Assembly: GCA_964354655.1 (NCBI GenBank)
Contig: CAYHAL010000020.1
Coordinates: forward strand, 1-24,186
Origin: E44-bin46 sp964354655
GTDB lineage: Bacteria > Chloroflexota > Dehalococcoidia > Dehalococcoidales > E44-bin46
DNA: 24,186 bases
Direction: 5' to 3'
Position 1 is the first letter of the stretch. Each line of letters begins with the position of its first letter. A program made the position numbers and the translations under genes. Shown here piece after piece: positions 6,082 through 13,772 of this stretch. Under the pieces are notes generated by a model. That model saw only the letters and a program-made list of their open reading frames with translations. It was not told where the DNA came from and did no database searches.

Positions 6082-8814
6082 ATGAATGGCGAAAATGGAC
6101 ACGAGTCAGTGTTAGTAATTGGTGGTGGGATAGCCGGGATTCAGGCCTCGCTCGATGTGGCTAATATGGGGTTTAAGGTATATTTGGTGGAAAAGTCACC
6201 CAGCATCGGGGGCATGATGGCGCAACTAGACAAGACCTTCCCCACCAACGATTGTGCTATGTGCATCCTCGCCCCCAAGATGATGGAGGCAAGCTCTCAT
6301 TTCAATATAGAGCTTTATACCTATTCTGAAGTGGAAGATGTCTCCGGGGAGATTGGCAACTTTAAAGTCAAGATAAGGAAGCGGTCGACTTTTGTCGACT
6401 GGAGTAAATGTAACGGCTGTGGTCTGTGTGAGGGGGGATGCCCGGTTATCTTGCCCAAGGAGTTTGACCACGGGCTTGGGAAAAGAAAGGCTATTTTTAT
6501 CCCCTTCCCTCAGGCTGTCCCTAAGAGATATACCATCGACAAGAGAGAAGAGCGTCCGTGCAAAGCAGCCTGTAAGGATGCCTGTCCCGTTCATACTAAC
6601 GTGCTGGGGTACATTAAGCTCATTGCCGAAGGGGAGTTTCAAGCGGCTTATGAGCTCATAAGGGATACGAATCCTCTCCCGGCTACCTGTGGTCGGGTAT
6701 GCTATGCTCCTTGTGAGGAAGCCTGTAACCGAGCTCAAATTGATGAGCCCATGGCTATCCGCGACCTTAAGCGGTTTGCCGCCGAGCAAGTGAATATCGA
6801 GCAACTTGAAGTTCCAACTATCACAAAAACCGACAAGAAGGTAGCCATTATCGGCTCGGGACCGGCTGGCCTTACCGCGGCAAACGACCTTGCCCTGAAA
6901 GGGCACCAAGTAATTATCTTTGAAGCCCTCCCCCAACCGGGAGGTATGCTTCGTGTCGGCATCCCTGAATACCGCCTGCCCAAGGTCATTTTACGGAAGG
7001 AGATAGATTACATCCAAAAGCTTGGGGTGGAGATAAGGACGGGGGTTCAGGTGGGCAAAGATATTAGCCTGCAAGAAATAAGGAAAAACTACGATGCGCT
7101 TTTTATTGCCGTTGGAGCTCACGGTGGAATGAGACTCAAGGTAGAGGGGGAGTCTCTTCCCGGGGTGATGGATGGGATAGGGTTCTTGCGAGCCGTAAAT
7201 CTTGGGGAGAAGGTAGAGGTAGGCAAGAAAACGGTAGTCATTGGTGGCGGGAATACGGCTGTTGACTGTGCCCGAACAGCAAAGCGCCTTGGAGCAGAGG
7301 AAGTGACCATCATTTATCGTCGTTCCCGCGCTGAGATGCCGGCGTCGGCAGAGGAAGTGGCAGCGCTGGAGGAGGAGGGGATAAGGACTGAGTTCCTGAC
7401 CGCCCCAACCCGCTTCTTTCCCAGGGATGGAAGACTTACCAAGATGGAGTGTATAAGAATGAAGCTCGGGGAGCCGGATGCGAGCGGTCGTCCTCGACCT
7501 ATTCCTATTGAGGGCTCTGAGTTTACTACTTCGGTGGATACAGTGATTGCTGCCCTTGGCCAGACTCCGGAAACAGGATTCGTTAAGGAGCTTGGGCTCT
7601 CGCTCTCTAAGGGAGGCACAATAGAAATTGACCCTAAGACTGGGGCGACTAACATCGATGGGGTATTTGCCGGAGGTGATGTTGTTACCGGGCCGGCTTT
7701 TGTTATTGACGCCATAGCCGCTGGCAAGAAGGCAGCTCGGTCTATAGACTTGTATCTACAAGGCCAGCCTATTGAGGTTGAAGAAGAGGAAACGAAACCA
7801 GATAAGCTCTCCCAGGAAGAGGTTGAGGATAGGAAGAAACGCTTCCTTTCCAAGAGACGGGTGAAGGTAGAAGAGGAGCCTATCGGGGAGAGGATGAAGG
7901 ACTTTCGTGAGGTGGCTTTGGGTTATACTCCGGGGGAAGCTATAGAAGAGGCTTCACGCTGCCTTGCGGGACAAATAGAAGGGTGCATCGAATGTCATGA
8001 ATGCGAGAAACGGTGCGAGGCAAATGCAATAGCTTACACGATGCAAGATGAACACATCGAAGTCAACGTAGGAGCGATAATCCTGGCTACAGGCCTTGAT
8101 TTGTACGATGTCTCGCCGTTAACCGAATATGGCTATGGAAAGATAAAGAATGTAATCACTGCTATAGAGTTTGAAAGGCTGACTGCGGCATCTGGGCCTA
8201 CTTTTGGAGAACTCAAGCGCCCTTCGGACGGAAAGACCCCTGACAACATAGCCTTCATTCAATGCGTTGGGTCTCGTGACTTCAGGCATAAAGCCTATTG
8301 CTCTAGCGTCTGCTGCATGCACGCCTCTAAGGAGGCAATTCTAGCCTACGAGCATCATCCAGGGACAAAGTCCACAATTTTCTACATCGATTTAAGGGCT
8401 GTGGGCAAAAGGTTTCAGGAATATATTACAAGGGCGAAAGAGGACTACAATGTGACATACATCAGAGGTCGCCCGGGTAAGATAGAGGTCAATCCTGAAA
8501 ACCAAAATCCAATTGTGTGGTATGAGGATACTGTTACTACCGAAATAAAGAGCCTGGAAGTAGAGTTAGTGGTTCTTTGTCAGGCGATGACTCCTTCCCG
8601 AGGCACTAAGGAACTGGCAGGGATATTAGGCCTGGGGTTGAACGAATATGGTTTTGTGGAGGTTCCAGATAAACTAGCCCAACCGTTAGATACCACAAGG
8701 CCTGGAATTTTTGCCTGTGGTTATGTTCATAGCCCGAGGGATATCCCGGACTCCGTAGTGCAGGGGTCGGGGGCAGCGGCCAGAGCCGCCGGGGCTCTAG
8801 CAGGAGGCAGCTAG
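6082..8814 (+). CDS. HdrA core with a GltD/NfnB-type NADPH:acceptor oxidoreductase nested inside it
   Basis: This 910-residue protein begins directly at the HdrA FAD domain (IGGGIAG near residue 12) and lacks the N-terminal HdrA domain. The HdrA ferredoxin CNGCGLCEGGCP is at 110-121. After the conserved IPFPQAVP block, a GltD/NfnB module starts near residue 160. It has an N-terminal Fe-S domain (CKAACKDACP, then CGRVCYAPCEEAC), FAD motif IGSGPAG at about 256, NADPH motif GGGNTAVD at about 388 with RRSRAEMPA after it, and GGDVVTG near 531. A charged linker (about 565-610) leads back to HdrA at GCIECHECEKRC (634-645), then CVGSRD and YCSSVCCM. It ends without the C-terminal double ferredoxin of HdrA. 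It should bind two FADs and NAD(P)H, letting NAD(P)H feed or drain the HdrA core directly. GGGAGG precedes the ATG. Confidence 0.9.
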   Translation: MNGENGHESVLVIGGGIAGIQASLDVANMGFKVYLVEKSPSIGGMMAQLDKTFPTNDCAMCILAPKMMEASSHFNIELYTYSEVEDVSGEIGNFKVKIRKRSTFVDWSKCNGCGLCEGGCPVILPKEFDHGLGKRKAIFIPFPQAVPKRYTIDKREERPCKAACKDACPVHTNVLGYIKLIAEGEFQAAYELIRDTNPLPATCGRVCYAPCEEACNRAQIDEPMAIRDLKRFAAEQVNIEQLEVPTITKTDKKVAIIGSGPAGLTAANDLALKGHQVIIFEALPQPGGMLRVGIPEYRLPKVILRKEIDYIQKLGVEIRTGVQVGKDISLQEIRKNYDALFIAVGAHGGMRLKVEGESLPGVMDGIGFLRAVNLGEKVEVGKKTVVIGGGNTAVDCARTAKRLGAEEVTIIYRRSRAEMPASAEEVAALEEEGIRTEFLTAPTRFFPRDGRLTKMECIRMKLGEPDASGRPRPIPIEGSEFTTSVDTVIAALGQTPETGFVKELGLSLSKGGTIEIDPKTGATNIDGVFAGGDVVTGPAFVIDAIAAGKKAARSIDLYLQGQPIEVEEEETKPDKLSQEEVEDRKKRFLSKRRVKVEEEPIGERMKDFREVALGYTPGEAIEEASRCLAGQIEGCIECHECEKRCEANAIAYTMQDEHIEVNVGAIILATGLDLYDVSPLTEYGYGKIKNVITAIEFERLTAASGPTFGELKRPSDGKTPDNIAFIQCVGSRDFRHKAYCSSVCCMHASKEAILAYEHHPGTKSTIFYIDLRAVGKRFQEYITRAKEDYNVTYIRGRPGKIEVNPENQNPIVWYEDTVTTEIKSLEVELVVLCQAMTPSRGTKELAGILGLGLNEYGFVEVPDKLAQPLDTTRPGIFACGYVHSPRDIPDSVVQGSGAAARAAGALAGGS

Positions 8815-8815
8815 G

Positions 8816-10495
8816 ATGGGAGAAACTCGCATTGGAGTTTTTGTCTGCCATTGCGGCACAAATATCGGAGCCTATGTGGATGTGCCTCGGGTAGTGGAAT
8901 ATGTTAAGGGGCTCCCCAATGTGGTGCATGCCGAGCGTAATCTGTTTACCTGCTCTGAGGAGGGGATCTCGGCAATAAAGAAAGCAATCGCAGAGTACAA
9001 CTTAAACCGTGTCGTAGTAGCTTCTTGCACGCCCAGAACGCATGAGCCACTCTTCAGGGCGGCTTGTGAGGAAGCAGGCTTGAATAAATATCTCTTCGAG
9101 TTTGTCAACATAAGAGACCAATGCTCTTGGGTGCATATGCGCCAGCCAGAAAAAGCGACCGAAAAGGCTAAGGACCTCGTCAGGATGGGAATAGCCAAGG
9201 CAAGCCTTCTAGAGCCATTAGAGGAGGTTGAGATCCAGGTAACCCCTTCAGCCTTGGTCATAGGTGGTGGTGTAGTTGGAATGAATGCTGCTTTAAATCT
9301 AGCTGAGCAGGGCTTAGAGGTTCAGCTAGTGGAAAAGGAAAAACAGCTTGGTGGCATCCTTTTGCATGTCCATAAGCTCTTCACCACTGATGAAGAAGCA
9401 GGCAAACTAATCGAACCGCTTGTTCAAAAGGTGAAGAATCATAGCCAGATCAAGACCTACCTCTCTACCAAAGTAAAGAGTGTGAGTGGGTTTATAGGGA
9501 ACTTTGATGCTACTTTAGACCAGAACGGGAGAGAGAGCAACGTCAAGGTTGGCACTATTATTGTCGCCATTGGCGCTGAAGAACTAAAGCCAGCAGGTCA
9601 ATATGGTTATGGTAAGCTTCCCAATGTCATGACTCAGCTTGAGCTGGAGCAGAGAATGAAAAGGGGGGAACTCGATGGGCAAAATGTGGTGATAATCAAC
9701 TGTGTGGGAGCAAGGGTTCCAGAGCGAACATATTGTAGCGGATTTTGTTGCATGACCGCGGTCAAAAATGCTACCTTAATTAAGCAAAGTAGCCCTGAGG
9801 CAAGGGTCTGGGTATTGCACCGGGATTTGATGGCTTATGGGGTAGAGTTTGAAAACTACTATCGGAAATCTATGGAGCAGGGTGTTAGATTTATAAGATA
9901 TGGTTTGGAAAAGCCCCCCGAAATTATAGGGAATGGAAAGGCTGAGAAGGTAAAGGTATGGCACCAGTTGAGGGGCAGGGAGGTAGAGCTTCCTGCGGAT
10001 ATGGTGGTGCTTACCACTCCCCTAGTCCCTAGAGGCGACAATGAAGAAATCTCCAAGATGCTTAAAGTCCCCTTGAGTGAGCAGGGTTTCTTCCTCGAGG
10101 CGCATCTCAAATTGATGCCGGTGGAATTTGCCACCGATGGTATCTACATTTGTGGCTCAGCCCGCTGGCCCACAGATGTTGCCGGTGGTATTTCTCAAGC
10201 TTATGCTGCTGCGGCAAAAGCGGCAATCCCTCTGAGAAGGGGCTATGTGAAGCCTGAGGCGATAACCGCCTTGGTTGACGAAGATAGCTGCTCGGGCTGC
10301 GGGACTTGTGAACCTTTGTGCCCCTTCAAAGCTATCGAACTTCAATCACGAGATGGTAAGAGAGTATCTCATGTCGCTGAAGCGGTATGTAAAGGTTGCG
10401 GCACCTGTGGTGCTGCCTGCCCTTCAGGAGCGATCACTATGAACCACTTTAGAGATGTGGAGATTTTAGCCCAGATAGAAGCTCTGTTTGGCTAA
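8816..10495 (+). CDS. hdrA: HdrA-like protein without the internal ferredoxin loop
   Basis: The 559-residue protein keeps the N-terminal HdrA domain (CHCG, FTCSEEG, SCTPRTHE), the FAD motif VIGGGVVG near 149, the CVGARV and YCSGFCCM motifs, and two C-terminal [4Fe-4S] motifs starting at C492 and C525. It has lost the internal ferredoxin insertion, which accounts for its being about 90 residues shorter than the first hdrA. It also lacks the cysteines of the CSEC segment (LFTTDEEAG in their place). It is thus complementary to the preceding nested HdrA, which lacks exactly the N-terminal and C-terminal parts kept here. One base separates the two genes, with AGGAGG eight bases before the ATG. The pair probably acts as one two-chain HdrA unit; that is inference. 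Confidence 0.88.
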   Translation: MGETRIGVFVCHCGTNIGAYVDVPRVVEYVKGLPNVVHAERNLFTCSEEGISAIKKAIAEYNLNRVVVASCTPRTHEPLFRAACEEAGLNKYLFEFVNIRDQCSWVHMRQPEKATEKAKDLVRMGIAKASLLEPLEEVEIQVTPSALVIGGGVVGMNAALNLAEQGLEVQLVEKEKQLGGILLHVHKLFTTDEEAGKLIEPLVQKVKNHSQIKTYLSTKVKSVSGFIGNFDATLDQNGRESNVKVGTIIVAIGAEELKPAGQYGYGKLPNVMTQLELEQRMKRGELDGQNVVIINCVGARVPERTYCSGFCCMTAVKNATLIKQSSPEARVWVLHRDLMAYGVEFENYYRKSMEQGVRFIRYGLEKPPEIIGNGKAEKVKVWHQLRGREVELPADMVVLTTPLVPRGDNEEISKMLKVPLSEQGFFLEAHLKLMPVEFATDGIYICGSARWPTDVAGGISQAYAAAAKAAIPLRRGYVKPEAITALVDEDSCSGCGTCEPLCPFKAIELQSRDGKRVSHVAEAVCKGCGTCGAACPSGAITMNHFRDVEILAQIEALFG

Positions 10496-10512
10496 TTGGA
10501 AAAGGTGACTAG

Positions 10513-10917
10513 ATGGGTAATTTTGAGCCAAAGATTGTTGCGTTCTTATGTAACTGGTGTTCCTACGCCGGGGCGGATCTAGCTGGCACCTCACGAATCC
10601 AATATGCCCCTAATGTGAGGGCGATTCGAGTTATGTGTAGTGGGCGGGTTAGTCCCACTTTTATACTTAAAGCCTTCAGTATGGGGGCTGATGGCGTATT
10701 GATTGGCGGTTGCCATTTTGGCGACTGTCATTATATAGAAGGAAACTATAAAGCGGCTCGACGTATTACTCTACTGAAGAAAATGCTAGGGCAACTAGGG
10801 ATTGAAGAGGAACGACTATGGCTGGAATGGGTATCTGCGGCAGAGGGGAGCCGCTTTGCCCAGGTCATCAATGATATGACAGCTAAGATAATAGAGCTAG
10901 GACCTTTAGCCCGTTAA
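10513..10917 (+). CDS. mvhD: MvhD-like [2Fe-2S] electron-transfer subunit (second copy)
   Basis: The 134-residue protein has the same five cysteines at the same positions as the first copy (C13, C16, C42, C67, C72) and an almost identical N-terminal block (LCNWCSYAGADLAG). It follows the third HdrA by 17 bases, with AAAGGTGA before the ATG. The repeated order HdrA then MvhD suggests that an hdrA-mvhD unit was duplicated and then diversified. It probably delivers or accepts electrons at the C-terminal ferredoxins of the adjacent HdrA, as MvhD does in methanogens. No hydrogenase partner is visible. Confidence 0.88.
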   Translation: MGNFEPKIVAFLCNWCSYAGADLAGTSRIQYAPNVRAIRVMCSGRVSPTFILKAFSMGADGVLIGGCHFGDCHYIEGNYKAARRITLLKKMLGQLGIEEERLWLEWVSAAEGSRFAQVINDMTAKIIELGPLAR

Positions 10918-10937
10918 AGCATGTTGGGAGGCATAAT

Positions 10938-10976
10938 ATGACTAAACTTAGATTAGCTCCCCATGGCTTGCTTTAG
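10938..10976 (+). other. 12-codon mini-ORF with its own ribosome binding site
   Basis: An ATG at 10938, six bases after GGGAGG, opens a frame of 12 codons (MTKLRLAPHGLL) ending in TAG at 10974-10976. The stop lies against the AGAGGAGG that serves the next gene, an arrangement typical of translational coupling or a leader peptide. Three Leu and two basic residues are present but no run of one amino acid, so classical attenuation is not indicated. Whether it is translated cannot be judged from sequence. Confidence 0.35.
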
Positions 10977-10989
10977 AGGAGGACCGAAG

Positions 10990-11781
10990 ATGGGTAACTT
11001 AGAAGGGAATCCAGCCGAGAGATCTATTAAAAAGAAAGCACGTCCGGTAGCAACTACCAAGATGGTTCCTGTATTTATAATGGGTAAAAGGTATGAAGTC
11101 CCTGAGTCGCTTACCATTATGAAGGCTATGGAATATGCTGGCTTTAAATTCATCCGTGGCTGTGGCTGCCGCGGTGGCATCTGCGGGGCGTGTGCTACGG
11201 TCTATCGCAAGCCGGGAGATTATAAAATCCGCGTCGGGCTTGCCTGTCAAACAGTGGTTGAGCCTGAGATTTACTTAACCCAGATACCGTTTTATCCTGC
11301 CAATCGTGCCAGCTATAGGTTTGAAGAGTTAAAGTCCGTTCCTGAGGAGATATTTAAGCTATATCCAGAGCTATTTCGCTGCGTTGCCTGCAACGCTTGT
11401 ACCAAAATCTGTCCTATGGATATTGAAGTCATGGATGCTGTATCAGCCTTAAAGCAAGGGAATATAAAGACGGCGGCTGAACTTACCTTCGACTGTATTC
11501 AATGTGGACTGTGTGCCTCGCGGTGCTTTGGGGAACTGTCTAAATACCATATTTTCCAGCTTGCCCGAAGAATTTATGGAGGGAAAATTCTCCCAAAGGC
11601 GGAGCATCTTAAGAAGGCTGTTCAAGTAATAACAAAGGAAAACAAGTATGACAAAATGCTTAAATCTCTAATGGAGATGAATGAGGAGGAACTACGGAAA
11701 GCGTACCTAGAGAGGGAAATGGAACCGACAATTGCTACTGAGGATTGGAGGCCAAGCGAAAAACGCTTCCTCCTTGAATAG
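10990..11781 (+). CDS. SdhB/FrdB-like iron-sulfur subunit of a soluble fumarate reductase/succinate dehydrogenase
   Basis: I place the start at ATG 10990, giving 263 residues, because AGAGGAGG sits seven bases before it. The upstream ATG at 10963 has no such site and would overlap the mini-ORF. An N-terminal [2Fe-2S] domain has C58, C60, C65, C68 and C86 (GCGCRGGICGAC, then GLACQ). Two further motifs are C131/C134/C137/C141 (CVACNACTKICP) and C169/C172/C175/C179 (CIQCGLCASRCF). SdhB normally has [4Fe-4S] and [3Fe-4S] here; the second motif looks like a plain ferredoxin motif with Phe in place of the final Pro. The C-terminal 70 residues are charged and helical. It precedes its flavoprotein partner. 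With no membrane anchor gene, it probably docks to Hdr or MvhD components instead of quinone. Confidence 0.82.
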   Translation: MGNLEGNPAERSIKKKARPVATTKMVPVFIMGKRYEVPESLTIMKAMEYAGFKFIRGCGCRGGICGACATVYRKPGDYKIRVGLACQTVVEPEIYLTQIPFYPANRASYRFEELKSVPEEIFKLYPELFRCVACNACTKICPMDIEVMDAVSALKQGNIKTAAELTFDCIQCGLCASRCFGELSKYHIFQLARRIYGGKILPKAEHLKKAVQVITKENKYDKMLKSLMEMNEEELRKAYLEREMEPTIATEDWRPSEKRFLLE

Positions 11782-11802
11782 GTTTGACGAGGAAGGAGAC
11801 AT

Positions 11803-13473
11803 ATGTCATATCCTGAGAAATTGGGAAGGCTCAAAAAGAAGGTTGAGGAAACGAGACCGGAACGCATAGCCAAAAAGAGGCGGGGAGAAGAATTCCCTTT
11901 TATGTCCCTAGAAGAACGACACGCCTTGCTATTAAAGTACCATCCGGACTATAGAGAGGAGACGAAAAGGGAAATCAAAGTAGGCCCGAACAAAGGTGAT
12001 AAAGCCGCTCATGAGATAGTAGACCTCTTAGAAGCGAAAAGCCGGGTTGACCCCTTGCATGTTAACCTTTCTCACGTTGACTATGAGACCGATGTTCTGA
12101 TAATTGGTGGGGGCGGTGCTGGAACTGCTGCCGCCCTTCTCGCTCAAGAGAACGGGGCAGAGGTTATCCTAGCCACAAAACTCCGCCATGGTGACGCTAA
12201 CACTATGATGGCTGAAGGTGGTATTCAAGCCGCCGATAAGCTGGAGAAAGACTCCCCGGCTTATCATTACCTTGATACAATGGGAGGAGGGCACTTTAAG
12301 AATGACCCTGAACTTGTATATAGGTTGGTTACTGAAGCGCCGGATATCCTCCTTTGGCTCGAGAGTTTGGGCGTTATGTTTAGCAAGTTCCCGGAAGGAA
12401 GGCTTCAAACCCTTTCTGCTGGGGGATTTTGCCGAAATCGCCTCCATTTTTGCGCTGATATAACCGGTGCTGAGATAATGCGCACCCTTCGCGATGAAGC
12501 CAGAAACCGGGAGGGAATCAAAGTCCTTGAGTTTTCTCCGGCTGTGGAGTTAATCCTTAATGAATACGGACATTGTGCCGGGGCTTTACATTACGATATA
12601 GAGACTGAGGAATATCTTATCATCAAAGCCAAAGCCGTCATACTAGCCACAGGGGGGTGTGGGAGACTCCATGTCCAGGGTTATCCCACCACCAATCACT
12701 ACGGAGCCACCGCAGATGGACTCGTCCTCGGGTATAGGGCTGGGGTAAAACACACGTTTATGTATACCCTTCAGTATCACCCTACTGGGGTTATCTTCCC
12801 GGAGCAGATAGAAGGGCTTCTTATATCTGAGAAATTTAGAGGTGCCGGGGCTGACGTATTAAATATCGACGGGGAAAAATTTGTGAGCGAAATGGAGCCC
12901 CGCGATGTAGAAACCTCCGCTTATATCAGGGAGTGCATAACCAGGGGCAAAGGGGTGCCGACACCTGCGGGGAAATTAGGGATATGGCTTGATTCGCCAA
13001 TGATTGAGGTGCTTCACGGAGAGGGAACGGTTAAGCGGGAATTCATCGGGAAATGGAAGGCATTCAATAGACAAGGGATTGACATCTCTAAAGAGCCAAT
13101 GTTAGTTTACCCTGTTCTTCATTATCAAAACGGAGGTCTTTTGTGTAATGCCGAGTGTGAGACCTCGATCCCCGGCCTCTTCGTTGCCGGGGAAGTAACC
13201 GGGGGTGTGCACGGTGAGAATCGGCTTATGGGCAATTCCCTTCTAGATATCTTGGTTTTTGGAAGGATCGCCGGGGAAAATGGTGCTACCTATGCTAAGG
13301 ATAAGGCGAAGGAGGGGAAATTGACCTTAGACCATGTCACAGCTTATCATAGAGAACTTGAGGACGCGGGCATAACGACGGACAGAGTTGCCCCTATGCT
13401 TCTGCCTGATTACACTAACCCGAAGGTCAGGGAAAGACAGCTCACTGCTCGTTCCATAGGGACCGTGGGGTAA
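11803..13473 (+). CDS. SdhA/FrdA-like flavoprotein with a complete fumarate/succinate active site
   Basis: The 556-residue protein has a basic N-terminal extension of about 95 residues, then the FAD motif IIGGGGAG near 100. Residues matching the fumarate-reductase active site are all visible: H326 in HPTG, E343 and R346 in ISEKFRG, R367 in EPRD (the proton-donor Arg position), H440 in HYQNGG and R474 in ENRLMGNSLLD. The His that binds FAD covalently in membrane SdhA/FrdA (SHTVxAxGG) is Asn133 here (ANTMMAEGG), so FAD is probably bound noncovalently, as in soluble enzymes. The C-terminal helical domain is short. The ATG follows AAGGAGA. Aspartate oxidase is an alternative, but the adjacent SdhB-like gene favours fumarate reductase or succinate dehydrogenase, comparable to TfrA of methanogens. 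No sdhC/D gene is present. Confidence 0.85.
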   Translation: MSYPEKLGRLKKKVEETRPERIAKKRRGEEFPFMSLEERHALLLKYHPDYREETKREIKVGPNKGDKAAHEIVDLLEAKSRVDPLHVNLSHVDYETDVLIIGGGGAGTAAALLAQENGAEVILATKLRHGDANTMMAEGGIQAADKLEKDSPAYHYLDTMGGGHFKNDPELVYRLVTEAPDILLWLESLGVMFSKFPEGRLQTLSAGGFCRNRLHFCADITGAEIMRTLRDEARNREGIKVLEFSPAVELILNEYGHCAGALHYDIETEEYLIIKAKAVILATGGCGRLHVQGYPTTNHYGATADGLVLGYRAGVKHTFMYTLQYHPTGVIFPEQIEGLLISEKFRGAGADVLNIDGEKFVSEMEPRDVETSAYIRECITRGKGVPTPAGKLGIWLDSPMIEVLHGEGTVKREFIGKWKAFNRQGIDISKEPMLVYPVLHYQNGGLLCNAECETSIPGLFVAGEVTGGVHGENRLMGNSLLDILVFGRIAGENGATYAKDKAKEGKLTLDHVTAYHRELEDAGITTDRVAPMLLPDYTNPKVRERQLTARSIGTVG

Positions 13474-13491
13474 GCGGCGCTATCTACGTTC

Positions 13492-13541
13492 TTTCAGACG
13501 GCTATTGACACCCTCTGAAACAAATGCTACCCTTTGTCTGA
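13492..13541 (+). other. alternative hairpins after the redox operon
   Basis: TTTCAGA at 13492-13498 can pair with TCTGAAA at 13514-13520, or TCAGAC at 13494-13499 can pair with GTCTGA at 13536-13541; the two are mutually exclusive. No T-tract follows, so this is not a standard intrinsic terminator, though the end of a 12-kb operon is expected here. The remaining gap to 13772 holds the structured leader listed next and no gene. Confidence 0.25.
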
Positions 13542-13673
13542 GAACAGCGGACTAGGCGAACTTAGGGTTCGTTTATAAGGCTGTCATCCGAAATAGCAGG
13601 CAAATAGCGGGGGAGGTGGTAAGGATAGTTAATTAAAACTCTGAAATATGTTTTTAATGAGGGTTCTCTTACT

Positions 13674-13738
13674 TAATAATGTTGTCGTTAGGAGGAAGGA
13701 TCGCTACCTTGCTATTACCTCCAAAACAAGCATTATTA
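13674..13738 (+). promoter_or_regulatory. long imperfect stem-loop in the leader of the RRM gene
   Basis: Nested pairings can be read off: TAATAATG (13674-13681) with CATTATTA (13731-13738), then TTG with CAA, GGAGG (13691-13695) with CCTCC (13718-13722), and AAGG (13696-13699) with CCTT (13707-13710), around a 7-base loop. The inner left arm GGAGGAAGG resembles a ribosome binding site held in a stem. The actual ribosome binding site of the RRM gene, AGGAG at 13761-13765, lies outside the structure. It could be an RNA thermosensor, an autoregulatory site for the RNA-binding protein, or a small inverted repeat. Confidence 0.4.
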
Positions 13739-13772
13739 CAAAGAGAGAAATGAAGACAAAAGGAGAGTAAAG

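Noticed and set aside
2543..10495. Selenocysteine in HdrA proteins
   Set aside because: The frames contain no in-frame TGA, and the expected cysteine positions are cysteine.
10963..10989. Upstream ATG start for the SdhB-like gene
   Set aside because: It lacks a ribosome binding site, while ATG 10990 has AGAGGAGG at ideal spacing.
1243..13473. Methanogen (archaeal) origin of the hdr genes
   Set aside because: No CoM/CoB or methanogenesis genes are present, and promoters, starts and flanking genes are bacterial. Hdr families are widespread in anaerobic bacteria.
13709..13753. Short TTG-started frame after GGAGGAAGG in the RRM leader
   Set aside because: The spacing of about 13 bases or more is poor, the product is 14 residues of no recognisable kind, and the GGAGG is better explained by pairing with CCTCC.
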